From assembly GCF_014697375.1 (NCBI RefSeq), contig NZ_JACJRS010000012.1:1-64000 (forward strand): a stretch of DNA of 64,000 nucleotides. Direction: 5' to 3'. Below are positions 34,215-44,233 of this stretch, in pieces. The translations under genes and the position numbers were made by a program. The notes under the pieces are model-generated. The model made no database searches. It was given only the letters and a program-made list of their open reading frames with translations, and was not told the origin of the DNA. This DNA is from Phormidium sp. FACHB-1136. GTDB lineage: Bacteria > Cyanobacteriota > Cyanobacteriia > Phormidesmidales > Phormidesmidaceae. Position 1 is the stretch's first letter. Each line of letters begins with the position of its first letter.

Positions 34215-34508
34215 ATGGGCAACGAAATGGGGCCACCTACCCTCAAAATCTGGCTGCTGTTCTTGCTGTTGTTTTTAATCCTAGGCTATGGCCCTATCCC
34301 CAGCGTGGTGTTTGGGGCCGTTGCGGGGATGGCCGGGGGCATTGTGGCCACCTGGTGGGTTTCCCCCGGTGGCGAACCGAAGGAGGTGGAACTACCCGCC
34401 CCGATTCGGCAATTTAGCCGCCAACTGCGCGAAACCCCCAGCCGTCTGCCCTTTCGCGGTTTCTTTCGCCGTACTGAAAGCCGCTACCCCGGCCCTCGCC
34501 GTCGCTAG
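34215..34508 (+). CDS. Small membrane protein, 97 aa
   Basis: This 97-residue protein has two hydrophobic helices ('IWLLFLLLFLILGYGPIP' and 'VVFGAVAGMAGGIVATWWV') followed by a basic cytoplasmic tail rich in Arg and Pro. ATG at 34215 or 34227 may be the start. I do not recognise a family. It lies 21 bp after the kinase fusion gene and probably shares its transcript. Confidence 0.65.
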   Translation: MGNEMGPPTLKIWLLFLLLFLILGYGPIPSVVFGAVAGMAGGIVATWWVSPGGEPKEVELPAPIRQFSRQLRETPSRLPFRGFFRRTESRYPGPRRR

Positions 34509-34592
34509 GGCAAGCCATCCCTAGTTGACCGCCCTTTGCGATGCCGAGGACGGGGCACTTGCAGGGAGCAGCGATCCAATCGCTTGAGCTAA

Positions 34593-35681
<1,089 letters not shown>

Positions 35682-35894
35682 GTTTGCCCGTGGGATCGTC
35701 CCCTGAAGCTATGCCCCCACGGGTGATCCCGTCGCTGTGCTGTTTTTAGGTGTGCATCGGGGCGCATATCGGGGCGCACGTCGTTGCTTATTGGTGATGG
35801 TCTGGGGTTCCCTTTGCGGCTCTCTGTGGTCTACCTGTTGCCCATCTGTGGCCTAATAGAAAGGAACAGAACGCACAGTAAGGAGAACGTGGGC

Positions 35895-36539
35895 GTGAGT
35901 AAGCAGTGGCTCGGTGGCCAAGAGATCGGTGGAATGGCGATAGTTTGGCCAAGAATCGAGGCGGGATGCAGGGCTTGGAGACAGCAACTTTGGCGGGGAA
36001 TCCTGACGATGGGCCTCGTGGCGCTGCTGTGGCTAGGGCTGGGTGGGCAACCTAGCGCCCAGGCGGGCCTCATGGATGATAACTATGATGGCAACATCTT
36101 CGCCCTCTATGCGGGCAACGGTTCCCTGGTGCCGCCCAAGGTTACCCTAGAGCAGTCCTTGAAATACAACAAGCCCGCCATTGCCGTGATCTATGTGGAC
36201 GACAGCAGCGACTGCAAATTGTTTTCCTCCACCATTTCCCAACTGCAAGCGCCCTATGGTCGGGTGGCTAACTTCATCCCGGTCATGGCCGATGCCATCC
36301 CGGTTAAGGCCGAATACAGCCCCAACGAACCGGGCTATTACTTCAAGAACGCTGTCCCCCAAACTTTAGTGTTCGATGCTGAGGGCAACCTCCGCTTCAA
36401 CGAAATCGGCAACGTTAGCTACGAAGCCATCGACGACGTGCTGCGTGAGGTGTTTGATCTGCTGCCCCGCACCGAATCCGTAGAACTGCGCCGCCGCCCT
36501 GTGAATGAAGTCAACGTGGAACTGGTGCCTGTGAATTAA
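35895..36539 (+). CDS. Thylakoid membrane photosystem I accumulation factor
   Basis: This thioredoxin-like-fold protein of about 214 residues matches the cyanobacterial family annotated as a photosystem I accumulation factor. Markers are 'AGLMDDNYDGNIFALYAGNG', 'SLVPPKVTLEQSLKYNKPAI', 'YVDDSSDCKLFSSTISQLQ', 'NAVPQTLVFDAEGNL' and 'LPRTESVELRRRPVNE'. One hydrophobic segment ('ILTMGLVALLWLGLGG') ahead of 'AQAGL' looks like a signal peptide or anchor. The family lacks a thioredoxin CxxC. I chose GTG 35895 because AAGGAG lies nine bases upstream; GTG 35889 and ATG 35934 remain possible. Confidence 0.75.
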   Translation: MSKQWLGGQEIGGMAIVWPRIEAGCRAWRQQLWRGILTMGLVALLWLGLGGQPSAQAGLMDDNYDGNIFALYAGNGSLVPPKVTLEQSLKYNKPAIAVIYVDDSSDCKLFSSTISQLQAPYGRVANFIPVMADAIPVKAEYSPNEPGYYFKNAVPQTLVFDAEGNLRFNEIGNVSYEAIDDVLREVFDLLPRTESVELRRRPVNEVNVELVPVN

Positions 36540-37040
36540 ACGTCCCATGCCGTCGCCACCGGGTATGGAGTCCGGCCTCATGACGCCTTCACCGGGCTCC
36601 ATCTCACGGGGGGCTAGGTGAAGGCGTCACGTTGTTTTGCGGAGGGAATCGCCCACGGCATCGGTGGACTTTGCGGAATCCGCAACCGGGAGGATGGGCA
36701 AATTTTCGGTCACCATGAACCTTGCATCTCTTTATAGTAATTCAAGAAAAATCACGGCATACCGGGGAAAGACTTATGATCGGTTATGGGGGGTAGGGGC
36801 TGTCTAGGTTGGCCACCCTCGCCCCATCCTGAACCGAGGCCGGAGTGAAATCCGTGCACCACCTCGCCTAGGGCACCATCCCGCCCAAACGGGTTGGGGA
36901 ACCTACAGAACATCCCCCTTGGCAACTCACTCGTGATCCTGACAAGGTTTCCTTGATCTATTCACGGTCATCTGCGCTATGCCTGCCTGCTGTATTCTCT
37001 ACCATTAGACCCATGGCACGGGTTTTGGCCCTTTTGTCCT
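36540..37040. promoter_or_regulatory. 501-bp intergenic region with terminator-like hairpin and palindrome
   Basis: The first 90 bases hold a strong hairpin listed separately. A palindrome TTGCGGAATCCGCAA at 36671-36685 could be an operator for the large kinase gene. The part around 36730-36790 is A+T-rich and may contain its promoter. No gene is seen. Confidence 0.5.
36581..36629 (+). terminator. 13-bp perfect-stem hairpin downstream of the PSI factor gene
   Basis: TGACGCCTTCACC (36581-36593) and GGTGAAGGCGTCA (36617-36629) are exact complements with a 23-base loop, 42 bp after the stop. GTTGTTTTGC follows, so the T-run is weak. A terminator or RNA-stabilising structure is likely. Confidence 0.55.
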
Positions 37041-40000
37041 ATGGCCCCCACCTTCTTTACCGATCCAATGAACCTTGAACTGGCGGTTGTCCGAAATCCG
37101 TTGATGGTGCCGCCCGAAATGCCCCTGGTGGAGGCCATTGCCACCATGACCCAGGCGCGTCAGTCCTGTGTGTTAGAAGCCATCGAGGATAGCCCCTTGG
37201 CCCTGGCACAAGAAACGGGTTGTATTCTCCTGGTAGCCAAGGATCGTCTAGTAGGCATTATCACGGAGCGAGACTTGGTTCGTCTCAGTGCAGCGGGGAC
37301 GGCCTTGGCGGACAAAACCGTGGCGGAAGTGATGATTGCTCCGGTGATCACCCTCGAAGAGCGCGAGTTTACCGATGTATTCATGGCGGCCAACCTACTG
37401 AGGCAGCACCACATTCGCCACCTGCCCTTGGTGGACGAAGCCGGAAGGGTGACAGGGCTGATTACCCACGAAAGCCTTCAGCAGTTGTTGCGGCCCGTGG
37501 ATTTGCTGCGGCTGCGGTTGGTGTCGGAGGTGATGACTGGCCCGGTGGTGTGTGCCCCCGCCCAAGCCACGGTGCAGGAACTGGCTGAATGCATGGCCCG
37601 CCAGCGCATTAGTTCGGTGATCATTGTGGGGGATGGCCCGGTTCCGGTTCCGGTAGGGCTGGTGACGGAGCGGGACGTGGTGCAGATCTATGCCCTGGGA
37701 CTGGCCTTCAACCAAGTGCAAGCCCGGACGGTGATGGGCAAAACCCCGGTGACGGTGCCCCCGGAGGAAAACCTCTGGGCGGTGAACACCCTCATGAGGC
37801 AGCATCAGGTGAGTCGGGTGGTGGCGGTGGACGCCACGGGGCAGGCGGTGGGCATTGTCACCCAAACCACGCTGCTGGAAACCCTCAATCCTATGGAAAT
37901 CTATCGCCTAGTGGAAACCCTGGAGGCGCGGGTGAGCCACCTGGAGGCCGAAAAGGTAGCCATGCTGGAAGGCCGCAGTCAGGATCTAGAACAACAGGTA
38001 CAGCAACGCACCCAGGAACTCGAAGCCCAGGCCAGCCGCGAACACCTCGTCCGAGACATTGCCACCCGGATTCGATCCTCCCTAGAACTGGAGGCCACCC
38101 TGGAGGCCATCGTTGAGGAGGTGCGAGATTTTCTGGCCTGTGACCGCACGGTGGTGTACCGCTTCGATGACGACTGGGACGGTGCCGTCATTGCTGAATC
38201 GGTGGATCCAGCATGGCCCCCGATTCAGGGTCGCACCGTGGAAGATCCCTGCTTTAAGGATCGGGCGGTGGATCTATATCAGCAGGGTTTGAAGCGGGCG
38301 GTAGACGATATTTTCCATGCGGGCTATCCCGATTGCTACATCGACACCCTGACGCTTTACCATGTGCGGGCCAATTTGGTGGTGCCGATTTTGGTACAGG
38401 GCTATTTGTGGGGGCTGTTGGTGAGCCACCAGTGCAGTGGCCCCCGCCATTGGCATCCGGCGGATCTAAACTTGCTGGATGACATTGCCGTCCAGATTGC
38501 CCTAGCGATTCAGCAGGCGGAACTCTATGAACAGGCCCAGTCTGCCATGGAGGCACTACAAGACCTCAACCATGATCTAGAGACTCGCATTGAACGGGCC
38601 ACCATCGAACTGCGCAATAGCGAGGCCCGACTGCGCCGCCTGTTTGACCAAAACCCCGTAGGCATTGCCGTCTCTAATCTCCAGGGGCAAATCACGCGGG
38701 TAAACGCCAGTCTGCGGGCGATGCTGGGCTGTAAGGAGGCGGAGATTCTGGGGCAATCCATCTACGACCTCCAGGCAGGGCCACAGCGGATCAGCGAACC
38801 CTGGATCGATGACTTGCAGGAATCTACCCTATCTATGGTGACGCGGGAGGTAACCCTACAATCCAATAAGCCTCGGCAGGTGTGGGCCACCCTCACCAGC
38901 GCCTTGATTTTGGACGCCTTTGGTCACCCCTCGGAGGTGATCCACCTGATCGAAGACATTACCCGACGCAAACAAGCGGAGGCGGAACTCACCCGCTATG
39001 CCCAGGAGGTGGAAGACCTCTACAACAACGCCCCCTGCGGCTACCATTCCCTCGATGCCGAGGGGCGGTTTGTGCGCATTAACGACACCGAATTGACCTG
39101 GTTGGGTTACGCCCGCCACGAGGTGATTGGTCGATCTATCAGCGACTTCCTCACCCCCAAATCCCAACAGTTATTTGCCAACTCCTATCACCGCTTTCAG
39201 CAAACGGGCTGGGTGAAGGATCTGGAATTTGAACTCGTGACCAAGGACGGCACGGTGTTTCCGGTGTTGCTCAGTTCGATGGCCGTGCGGGATGATCAAG
39301 GGCAGTACCTCTACAGCCGCACCACCACCTTCGACATGCGGGATCGCAAGCAGGTGGAACTGGCCCTTCAGGAAAGCGAGGAGAAATTCCGGCAACTGGC
39401 CGAAAACATTGCTGGGGTATTTTGGATGCGAGACTTGGCCGGAAATTTGCTCTACGTCAGCCCCGCCTACGAAACCCTGTGGCAGCAATCCCTCGATAGC
39501 CTGAGGGAACGGCCCATTTCCTGGCTAGAATCCATCTATCCCGAAGATTTGGCTCGAATGCGCCGCAATGTCAAGGAAAACCTGGCCTTTGATGAGGAAT
39601 ACCGAGTCAAATTACCCGACGGCACCCTGCGCTGGATCCACGACCGGGGCTTTGAGGTACGCGATGCTGAGGGCAACGTCTACCGTCTAGCGGGCATTGC
39701 CGAAGACGTGACTGAACAAAAGCAAGCGGCCCAAAAACTACAGGCCACCAACGAACAACTCATCCTCTCCAACGCCGAACTGGCCCGCGCCACCCGCCTC
39801 AAGGACGAATTTCTGGCCAACATGAGCCACGAACTCCGCACCCCCCTCAACGCCATCCTGGGCATGACCGAAGGGTTCCAGGAGCAGGTGTTTGGCCCCA
39901 TGACCCCAGAACAGAGCCGATCCATCGCCACCATCGAGCGCAGTGGCCGACACCTGTTGGCCCTGATTAACGACATCCTCGATCTGGCTAAGATCGAATC

Positions 40001-41324
40001 GGGCAAGCTCACCCTACAACGGGCGGCGGTGTCCATCTCCTACCTGTGTGACTCTAGCCTTACCTTTGTGCGTCAACAGGCCACCCAAAAGGAAATCCGC
40101 CTCTCCACCCACATTCCCCCCAACCTGTCGGATTTGGTGGTGGATGAACTGCGGATTCGCCAGGTGTTGATTAACCTGCTAAACAACGCCGTGAAATTTA
40201 CCCCCCACGGTGGCCAGGTGTCGCTGACGGTTTCCACCGACTACGATCAAGGCCAACCTTGGATCCACTTTGCCATCCAAGATAACGGTATTGGTATGGC
40301 CCCCGACGCCATCGGCCAGTTGTTCAAACCCTTCATGCAGATCGACAGCGCCCTCAATCGTCAATATACGGGCACAGGACTGGGGCTGGCCCTGGTGAAG
40401 CAACTAGTGGATCTTCACGGGGGTGAGGTGTCCGTTACCAGTACCCTAGGGCAGGGCAGTTGTTTCACGGTGCATTTACCCTATGCCGCCATGGCCCACA
40501 CCGAGGATCCCCCAGATCCGGCGATGCCCACGATTCCCACTGGGGCCACGGTGCTAGTGGTGGAAGACCGTCCCACGGCGGCGGCCCAGATCAGCCGTTA
40601 CCTGGAGGAGTTTGGTCTGCGACCTCACACCTGTGCCCTAGGGGCAGAAGCCCTCACCCAGGCCCAGGCCCAACCGCCCGCCCTGATTATCTTGGACTTG
40701 ATGCTGCCCGATCTCCCCGGCACCGAGGTGCTGAGCCAGCTTAAGGCCAATCCCCTAACCCAGGCCATTCCGGTGCTGATTACCTCGGTGCTAGACGAGC
40801 GCTCCCAAAGTTTGGCCCTAGGAGCCTTTGACTATCTGGTGAAGCCCGTCAGTCGTTCCACCCTGCACCAGTCCCTCGCTCGGTTAGGGAACTTCCCCGC
40901 CCCTAAGGACGCCTCGTTATCCCCCGTTGCCGCTCCGCCCCCCTCCAGCCCCCGTATTCTCCTGGCCGAAGACAACCCAGCCAACGTGGCGACCCTGTCG
41001 GGCTACCTGGGCCATCGGGGCTTTCAATTGGTGGTGGCCAGCAACGGCCAAGAAGCCCTCGACCTCTGTGCCCACCAAACCTTTGACCTGATTTTGATGG
41101 ATGTGCAGATGCCGATTTTGGATGGCCTCAGCGCCATTCGCCAACTGCGGGCCATCCCCGCCACCGCCACGGTGCCCATCATTGCCCTCACGGCGTTAGC
41201 CATGGCCAAGGATCGGGAAAACTGTATTGAGGCAGGGGCAAACGACTACCTCACCAAGCCTGTTAGGCTGAAGTCCTTGGTGGAGGCCATGCAACGACTT
41301 TTAGCGGAGGTTCCCCATGCTTGA
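37041..41324 (+). CDS. CBS-GAF-PAS hybrid sensor histidine kinase with two receivers
   Basis: This 1427-residue soluble kinase has, in order: four CBS domains (about residues 15-290; 'GIITERDLVRL', 'GLITHESLQQLL', 'GLVTERDVVQIY', 'GIVTQTTLLETL'), a coiled coil (295-340), a phytochrome-type GAF (about 345-505), three PAS domains (about 525-905), HisKA with 'NMSHELRTPLNAILG' (His near 929), HATPase ('NLLNNAVKFTPHGG', 'GTGLGLALVKQL') and two receivers (Asp near 1218 in 'LIILDLMLPD' and near 1352 in 'LILMDVQMPI'). The GAF has Cys404 in a DPCF motif and Cys432 in 'DCYIDTL', the positions used for bilin attachment in DXCF cyanobacteriochromes, but Tyr replaces the usual His after Cys432. Its stop overlaps the next kinase gene by 8 bp. 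Confidence 0.9.
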   Translation: MAPTFFTDPMNLELAVVRNPLMVPPEMPLVEAIATMTQARQSCVLEAIEDSPLALAQETGCILLVAKDRLVGIITERDLVRLSAAGTALADKTVAEVMIAPVITLEEREFTDVFMAANLLRQHHIRHLPLVDEAGRVTGLITHESLQQLLRPVDLLRLRLVSEVMTGPVVCAPAQATVQELAECMARQRISSVIIVGDGPVPVPVGLVTERDVVQIYALGLAFNQVQARTVMGKTPVTVPPEENLWAVNTLMRQHQVSRVVAVDATGQAVGIVTQTTLLETLNPMEIYRLVETLEARVSHLEAEKVAMLEGRSQDLEQQVQQRTQELEAQASREHLVRDIATRIRSSLELEATLEAIVEEVRDFLACDRTVVYRFDDDWDGAVIAESVDPAWPPIQGRTVEDPCFKDRAVDLYQQGLKRAVDDIFHAGYPDCYIDTLTLYHVRANLVVPILVQGYLWGLLVSHQCSGPRHWHPADLNLLDDIAVQIALAIQQAELYEQAQSAMEALQDLNHDLETRIERATIELRNSEARLRRLFDQNPVGIAVSNLQGQITRVNASLRAMLGCKEAEILGQSIYDLQAGPQRISEPWIDDLQESTLSMVTREVTLQSNKPRQVWATLTSALILDAFGHPSEVIHLIEDITRRKQAEAELTRYAQEVEDLYNNAPCGYHSLDAEGRFVRINDTELTWLGYARHEVIGRSISDFLTPKSQQLFANSYHRFQQTGWVKDLEFELVTKDGTVFPVLLSSMAVRDDQGQYLYSRTTTFDMRDRKQVELALQESEEKFRQLAENIAGVFWMRDLAGNLLYVSPAYETLWQQSLDSLRERPISWLESIYPEDLARMRRNVKENLAFDEEYRVKLPDGTLRWIHDRGFEVRDAEGNVYRLAGIAEDVTEQKQAAQKLQATNEQLILSNAELARATRLKDEFLANMSHELRTPLNAILGMTEGFQEQVFGPMTPEQSRSIATIERSGRHLLALINDILDLAKIESGKLTLQRAAVSISYLCDSSLTFVRQQATQKEIRLSTHIPPNLSDLVVDELRIRQVLINLLNNAVKFTPHGGQVSLTVSTDYDQGQPWIHFAIQDNGIGMAPDAIGQLFKPFMQIDSALNRQYTGTGLGLALVKQLVDLHGGEVSVTSTLGQGSCFTVHLPYAAMAHTEDPPDPAMPTIPTGATVLVVEDRPTAAAQISRYLEEFGLRPHTCALGAEALTQAQAQPPALIILDLMLPDLPGTEVLSQLKANPLTQAIPVLITSVLDERSQSLALGAFDYLVKPVSRSTLHQSLARLGNFPAPKDASLSPVAAPPPSSPRILLAEDNPANVATLSGYLGHRGFQLVVASNGQEALDLCAHQTFDLILMDVQMPILDGLSAIRQLRAIPATATVPIIALTALAMAKDRENCIEAGANDYLTKPVRLKSLVEAMQRLLAEVPHA

Positions 41325-42447
41325 TCAATCCCCCTCCATCCTCTGGGAGGAAACCCTGCCGTCGATTCTGGTGATCGATGACGAAATCGATAACTTTGAT
41401 GTCATCGATACCCTGCTGTGCCAGGAAAATTACCAGTTGCACTATGCCTCTGGGGGCCAAGAGGCGCTGGACTTGATAGGCACCTTCAAGCCCGATGTAA
41501 TCTTGTTGGACGTGATGATGCCCAACATGAGCGGCCTAGAGCTGTGCCGCATCCTCAAGCAGGATAGCCACTGGCGCAACCTACCCATCATCATGGTCAC
41601 CTCCCTCAGTTCCAAGCAGGACTTAGCCCGCTGCCTCGATGCCGGGGCCGATGACTTCATTGCCAAGCCCGTCAACAGTGCCGAACTGCGGGCCAGACTC
41701 AAATCCATGCTGAGGATAAAACAGCAGTACGACAACCTTCAGGCGCTCTTGCAACTGCGGGAGGACATGGTGAAAATGATCATCCATGACCTGCGTAACC
41801 CCCTCTCTAGCGTGATCCTGGCGGCGGAAATTATGCGCTATCCCAACCTGCCGCCAGAAAAGCAGGAGCGCAAACTGGAGCAAATTCTGGCCTGTAGCTA
41901 CGAACTGAAGGCGTTGATCGACGACCTACTGCTGATGTCCAAACTGGAACTGGGCAAGCTTACCCTTCAGAAGCAACCCGTGGATCTGGTGGAATTTTGC
42001 CAAGCCGCCCTAGTCGGCATGAACGATGTCGCCGCCCAGAAACGCTTGGGCCTGCTCTCCCAATTTCCGCCCCCGGGGCAGTACCCTGTCCAGGTGGATC
42101 CCACCCTCTTTCGGCGAGTGCTGGATAACTTGCTCTCCAATGCCATCAAGTTTTCCCCAGACGGATCCAAAATCACCCTCTCCGCCACCTACCAAGCGGG
42201 TGGCGGACTTAAGATTGCCATTGCCGATCTTGGCCCCGGCATTGCCCTGGAGCTACGCCAAAAAATCTTTGAAAAGTACGAGATCGGATCCTTGATCACC
42301 GGGGTCAACCAAATGGGATTGGGCCTAGCCTTCTGCAAAATTGCCGTAGAAGCCCACAGCGGCACCATCTCCGTTACTGACAACCAGCCCAGGGGTAGCA
42401 TCTTCACCGTCGAAATTCCCCCCCAGGATCCAGCGGCCCAAGGGTAG
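41317..42447 (+). CDS. REC-histidine kinase hybrid
   Basis: This 376-residue protein has an N-terminal receiver ('SILVIDDEIDNFDVIDTLL', Asp in 'VILLDVMMPNMSG', Lys in 'FIAKPVNS'), a HisKA domain with 'KMIIHDLRNPLSSVILAAEI' and a HATPase_c domain with 'NLLSNAIKFSPDGSK' and 'MGLGLAFCKIAVEAHSG'. Its ATG lies inside the last codons of the large hybrid kinase (8-bp overlap), so the two are co-translated and probably form one phosphorelay in which this receiver accepts phosphate from the first kinase. The output is unknown: there is no DNA-binding regulator nearby. Confidence 0.92.
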   Translation: MLDQSPSILWEETLPSILVIDDEIDNFDVIDTLLCQENYQLHYASGGQEALDLIGTFKPDVILLDVMMPNMSGLELCRILKQDSHWRNLPIIMVTSLSSKQDLARCLDAGADDFIAKPVNSAELRARLKSMLRIKQQYDNLQALLQLREDMVKMIIHDLRNPLSSVILAAEIMRYPNLPPEKQERKLEQILACSYELKALIDDLLLMSKLELGKLTLQKQPVDLVEFCQAALVGMNDVAAQKRLGLLSQFPPPGQYPVQVDPTLFRRVLDNLLSNAIKFSPDGSKITLSATYQAGGGLKIAIADLGPGIALELRQKIFEKYEIGSLITGVNQMGLGLAFCKIAVEAHSGTISVTDNQPRGSIFTVEIPPQDPAAQG

Positions 42448-42597
42448 CCAAAGATTATAAGTTGTTAACGCCATCGGTTCTGGGCTAATTATGAAGCTAC
42501 ATTAAGGGGCAGGGTGTAGTTCCCTCAAAAACGGGAACTTTAATATTAAGGGAACGCCTTGATTCCCAGTCGTAGTGCAGCCATCACCAAGAGACCT

Positions 42598-42840
42598 ATG
42601 CTTCAGGATGCCAAAGCGGTTCGTTACTATCAGCGGATAACCGATGCCTTTGTAGACCACTGGCACCGAGGGTATCGTACCAGCGACCTCCGCCTCTTTC
42701 TGGAAGGCTATCTGGCCGCCCTGCGCCACGCCGATGCCCTAGAACCCTACCTGATCCACCGCCTAGAGGAGGACACCCTTCGCTATCTCAACGACCCCTC
42801 TAACTTCGCCGTACCCCAGGCCGAACCCGAGATTTACTAA
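42598..42840 (+). CDS. DUF6761-like small cyanobacterial protein, 80 aa
   Basis: This 80-residue helical protein starts 'MLQDAKAVRYYQRITDAFVD' and includes 'GYRTSDLRLFLEGYLAALRH' and 'EPYLIHRLEEDTLRYLNDPS'. I recall this pattern from a conserved cyanobacterial family annotated DUF6761, of unknown function. The ATG at 42598 is preferred to an upstream TTG in the same frame. It stands alone between the kinase pair and the next gene. Confidence 0.75.
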   Translation: MLQDAKAVRYYQRITDAFVDHWHRGYRTSDLRLFLEGYLAALRHADALEPYLIHRLEEDTLRYLNDPSNFAVPQAEPEIY

Positions 42841-42928
42841 CCCCTGAAATCCCGGTCGGGTGAGATGAAGACGCCCTAGGCCATAATAGAGCGTAGGATC
42901 ACAAACCGACCTGCTGAGTAACTTTTCC

Positions 42929-44029
42929 ATGCGGCCTAAGCAATCTGCCAAACCCAAACTGGGACGGCTCGAAAAAATCAACCCCGCCGACTATTGGCAG
43001 AACGCCGCCGATTTTCAGCACTGGCTGGCCGAGGCCGAAAACCTGGAATTGCTCAGCGATGCCCTGGGCCTTGCTCTGGCTCCCTTGACGGAGGGTGACG
43101 CCGCTGAAGCCGATACTGAGACCACCCCAGAGTACGGTTTGTTTCAGGATGCTGAGACCGATCAGATCGTCCTCGTCGCCGTCTATCCGGGTGCCACCGA
43201 AACCCATCACATCGGGCACTTGATTACTGGAGCAGCCCTAGCGGAGGCGGAAACCGTGGTGTGGGTTGCCGCCGAGTTCACCGCTGAGCACCAGCAAACC
43301 CTCGACTGGCTGAATCAGTTGGGCCAAGATCAGGTCAACTTTTTGGGCGTGGAGGTGGAGCTATGGTGCATCGGCAAAAACGCCATGGCCGTGAATTTCA
43401 CCCCCCTTCAGGACAACCTGGGCGAGTCTGACGATGGGGCCGATGATCGGGATTCCCCAAATCAGACGAATGTTGCGGCAGAACCAGAGCCAGAGCCAGA
43501 GCCGGAACCCTTGACCGACGCCCAGCAGGCCAATTTAGACTTCTGGACGGGCCTGTGCGAGCAGATGGATCGCCTAGGCAGCTTGGTGAAGCCAGGAAAC
43601 CCTACCCCAGAGACGACAATGGGCTTTGCCATTGCTAGGGCAGGTTTTCGGCTCAACGCCATTCTCGATTTAGACCACCGCAGCCTCTATACCGAACTGC
43701 TGCTCTCCGGCATCGATGCCCACGCCCACTTTTATCTGCTGGCCCACGAGGGAGAACTGATCGCCGACGACATTGGCCTACCCCTGATTTGGGACGACAG
43801 CGGCGATCAAACCTGCGTGATTGCCTGTGTGCTGGAGAACGTGGATTTTGACCATCGCGACCATTGGCCCCACTACCAAGCCTGGTTCTGCGATTGTCTA
43901 GAGCGCTTCTATGAGGCATTCTTCGAGCGCATCAAACAGCTCGATGCCAACGGCTACCATGCCACGCCACGCCAACGGGTTGCCCCCCTCACCGATGCCC
44001 TCATTTTGCCCGCCAGCCAACGGAATTAA
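42929..44029 (+). CDS. DUF4268/NucS-like protein without the usual catalytic motif
   Basis: The N-terminal 160 residues resemble the endonuclease NucS-like module found with DUF4268: 'DFQHWLAEAENLELLSDALG', 'HHIGHLITGAALAEAETVVW' and 'WVAAEFTAEHQQTLDWLNQL'. A Glu-rich linker ('EPEPEPEPEP', residues 186-195) leads to a DUF4268-like half ('FWTGLCEQMDRL', 'RSLYTELLLSGIDAHAHFYL'). In relatives the strand before the 'H-G' helix has an E-N-Q-L-E type active site; here it reads 'VLVAVYPGATETHHIGHL', so catalysis is probably lost. The protein has 366 residues and no signal peptide. The family call is from memory and moderately certain. Confidence 0.6.
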   Translation: MRPKQSAKPKLGRLEKINPADYWQNAADFQHWLAEAENLELLSDALGLALAPLTEGDAAEADTETTPEYGLFQDAETDQIVLVAVYPGATETHHIGHLITGAALAEAETVVWVAAEFTAEHQQTLDWLNQLGQDQVNFLGVEVELWCIGKNAMAVNFTPLQDNLGESDDGADDRDSPNQTNVAAEPEPEPEPEPLTDAQQANLDFWTGLCEQMDRLGSLVKPGNPTPETTMGFAIARAGFRLNAILDLDHRSLYTELLLSGIDAHAHFYLLAHEGELIADDIGLPLIWDDSGDQTCVIACVLENVDFDHRDHWPHYQAWFCDCLERFYEAFFERIKQLDANGYHATPRQRVAPLTDALILPASQRN

Positions 44030-44144
44030 GCAGGGCTCTTCCCAGTCCCCGTATCCCCGTGGTAGACGGACTCCGGTTAAAAAAGGGTCTAAGAGTGTTC
44101 CATATCCGAATTGGAAAACTCCGATTCTTGGCCTAACAAACGGT

Positions 44145-44161
44145 AGGTCTCGAGGAGACCT
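44145..44161. repeat. AGGTCTC palindrome
   Basis: AGGTCTCGAGGAGACCT is a near-perfect palindrome sharing the AGGTCTC core with the repeat at 10248-10270. It lies in the gap between two convergent genes and could help terminate transcription. Confidence 0.5.
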
Positions 44162-44233
44162 CGCCTGCTGATGATACCGGAGGTAAATGAGCCGGATTTA
44201 GGATGAGATCTACATCGAGTTGAAACCATAAAC

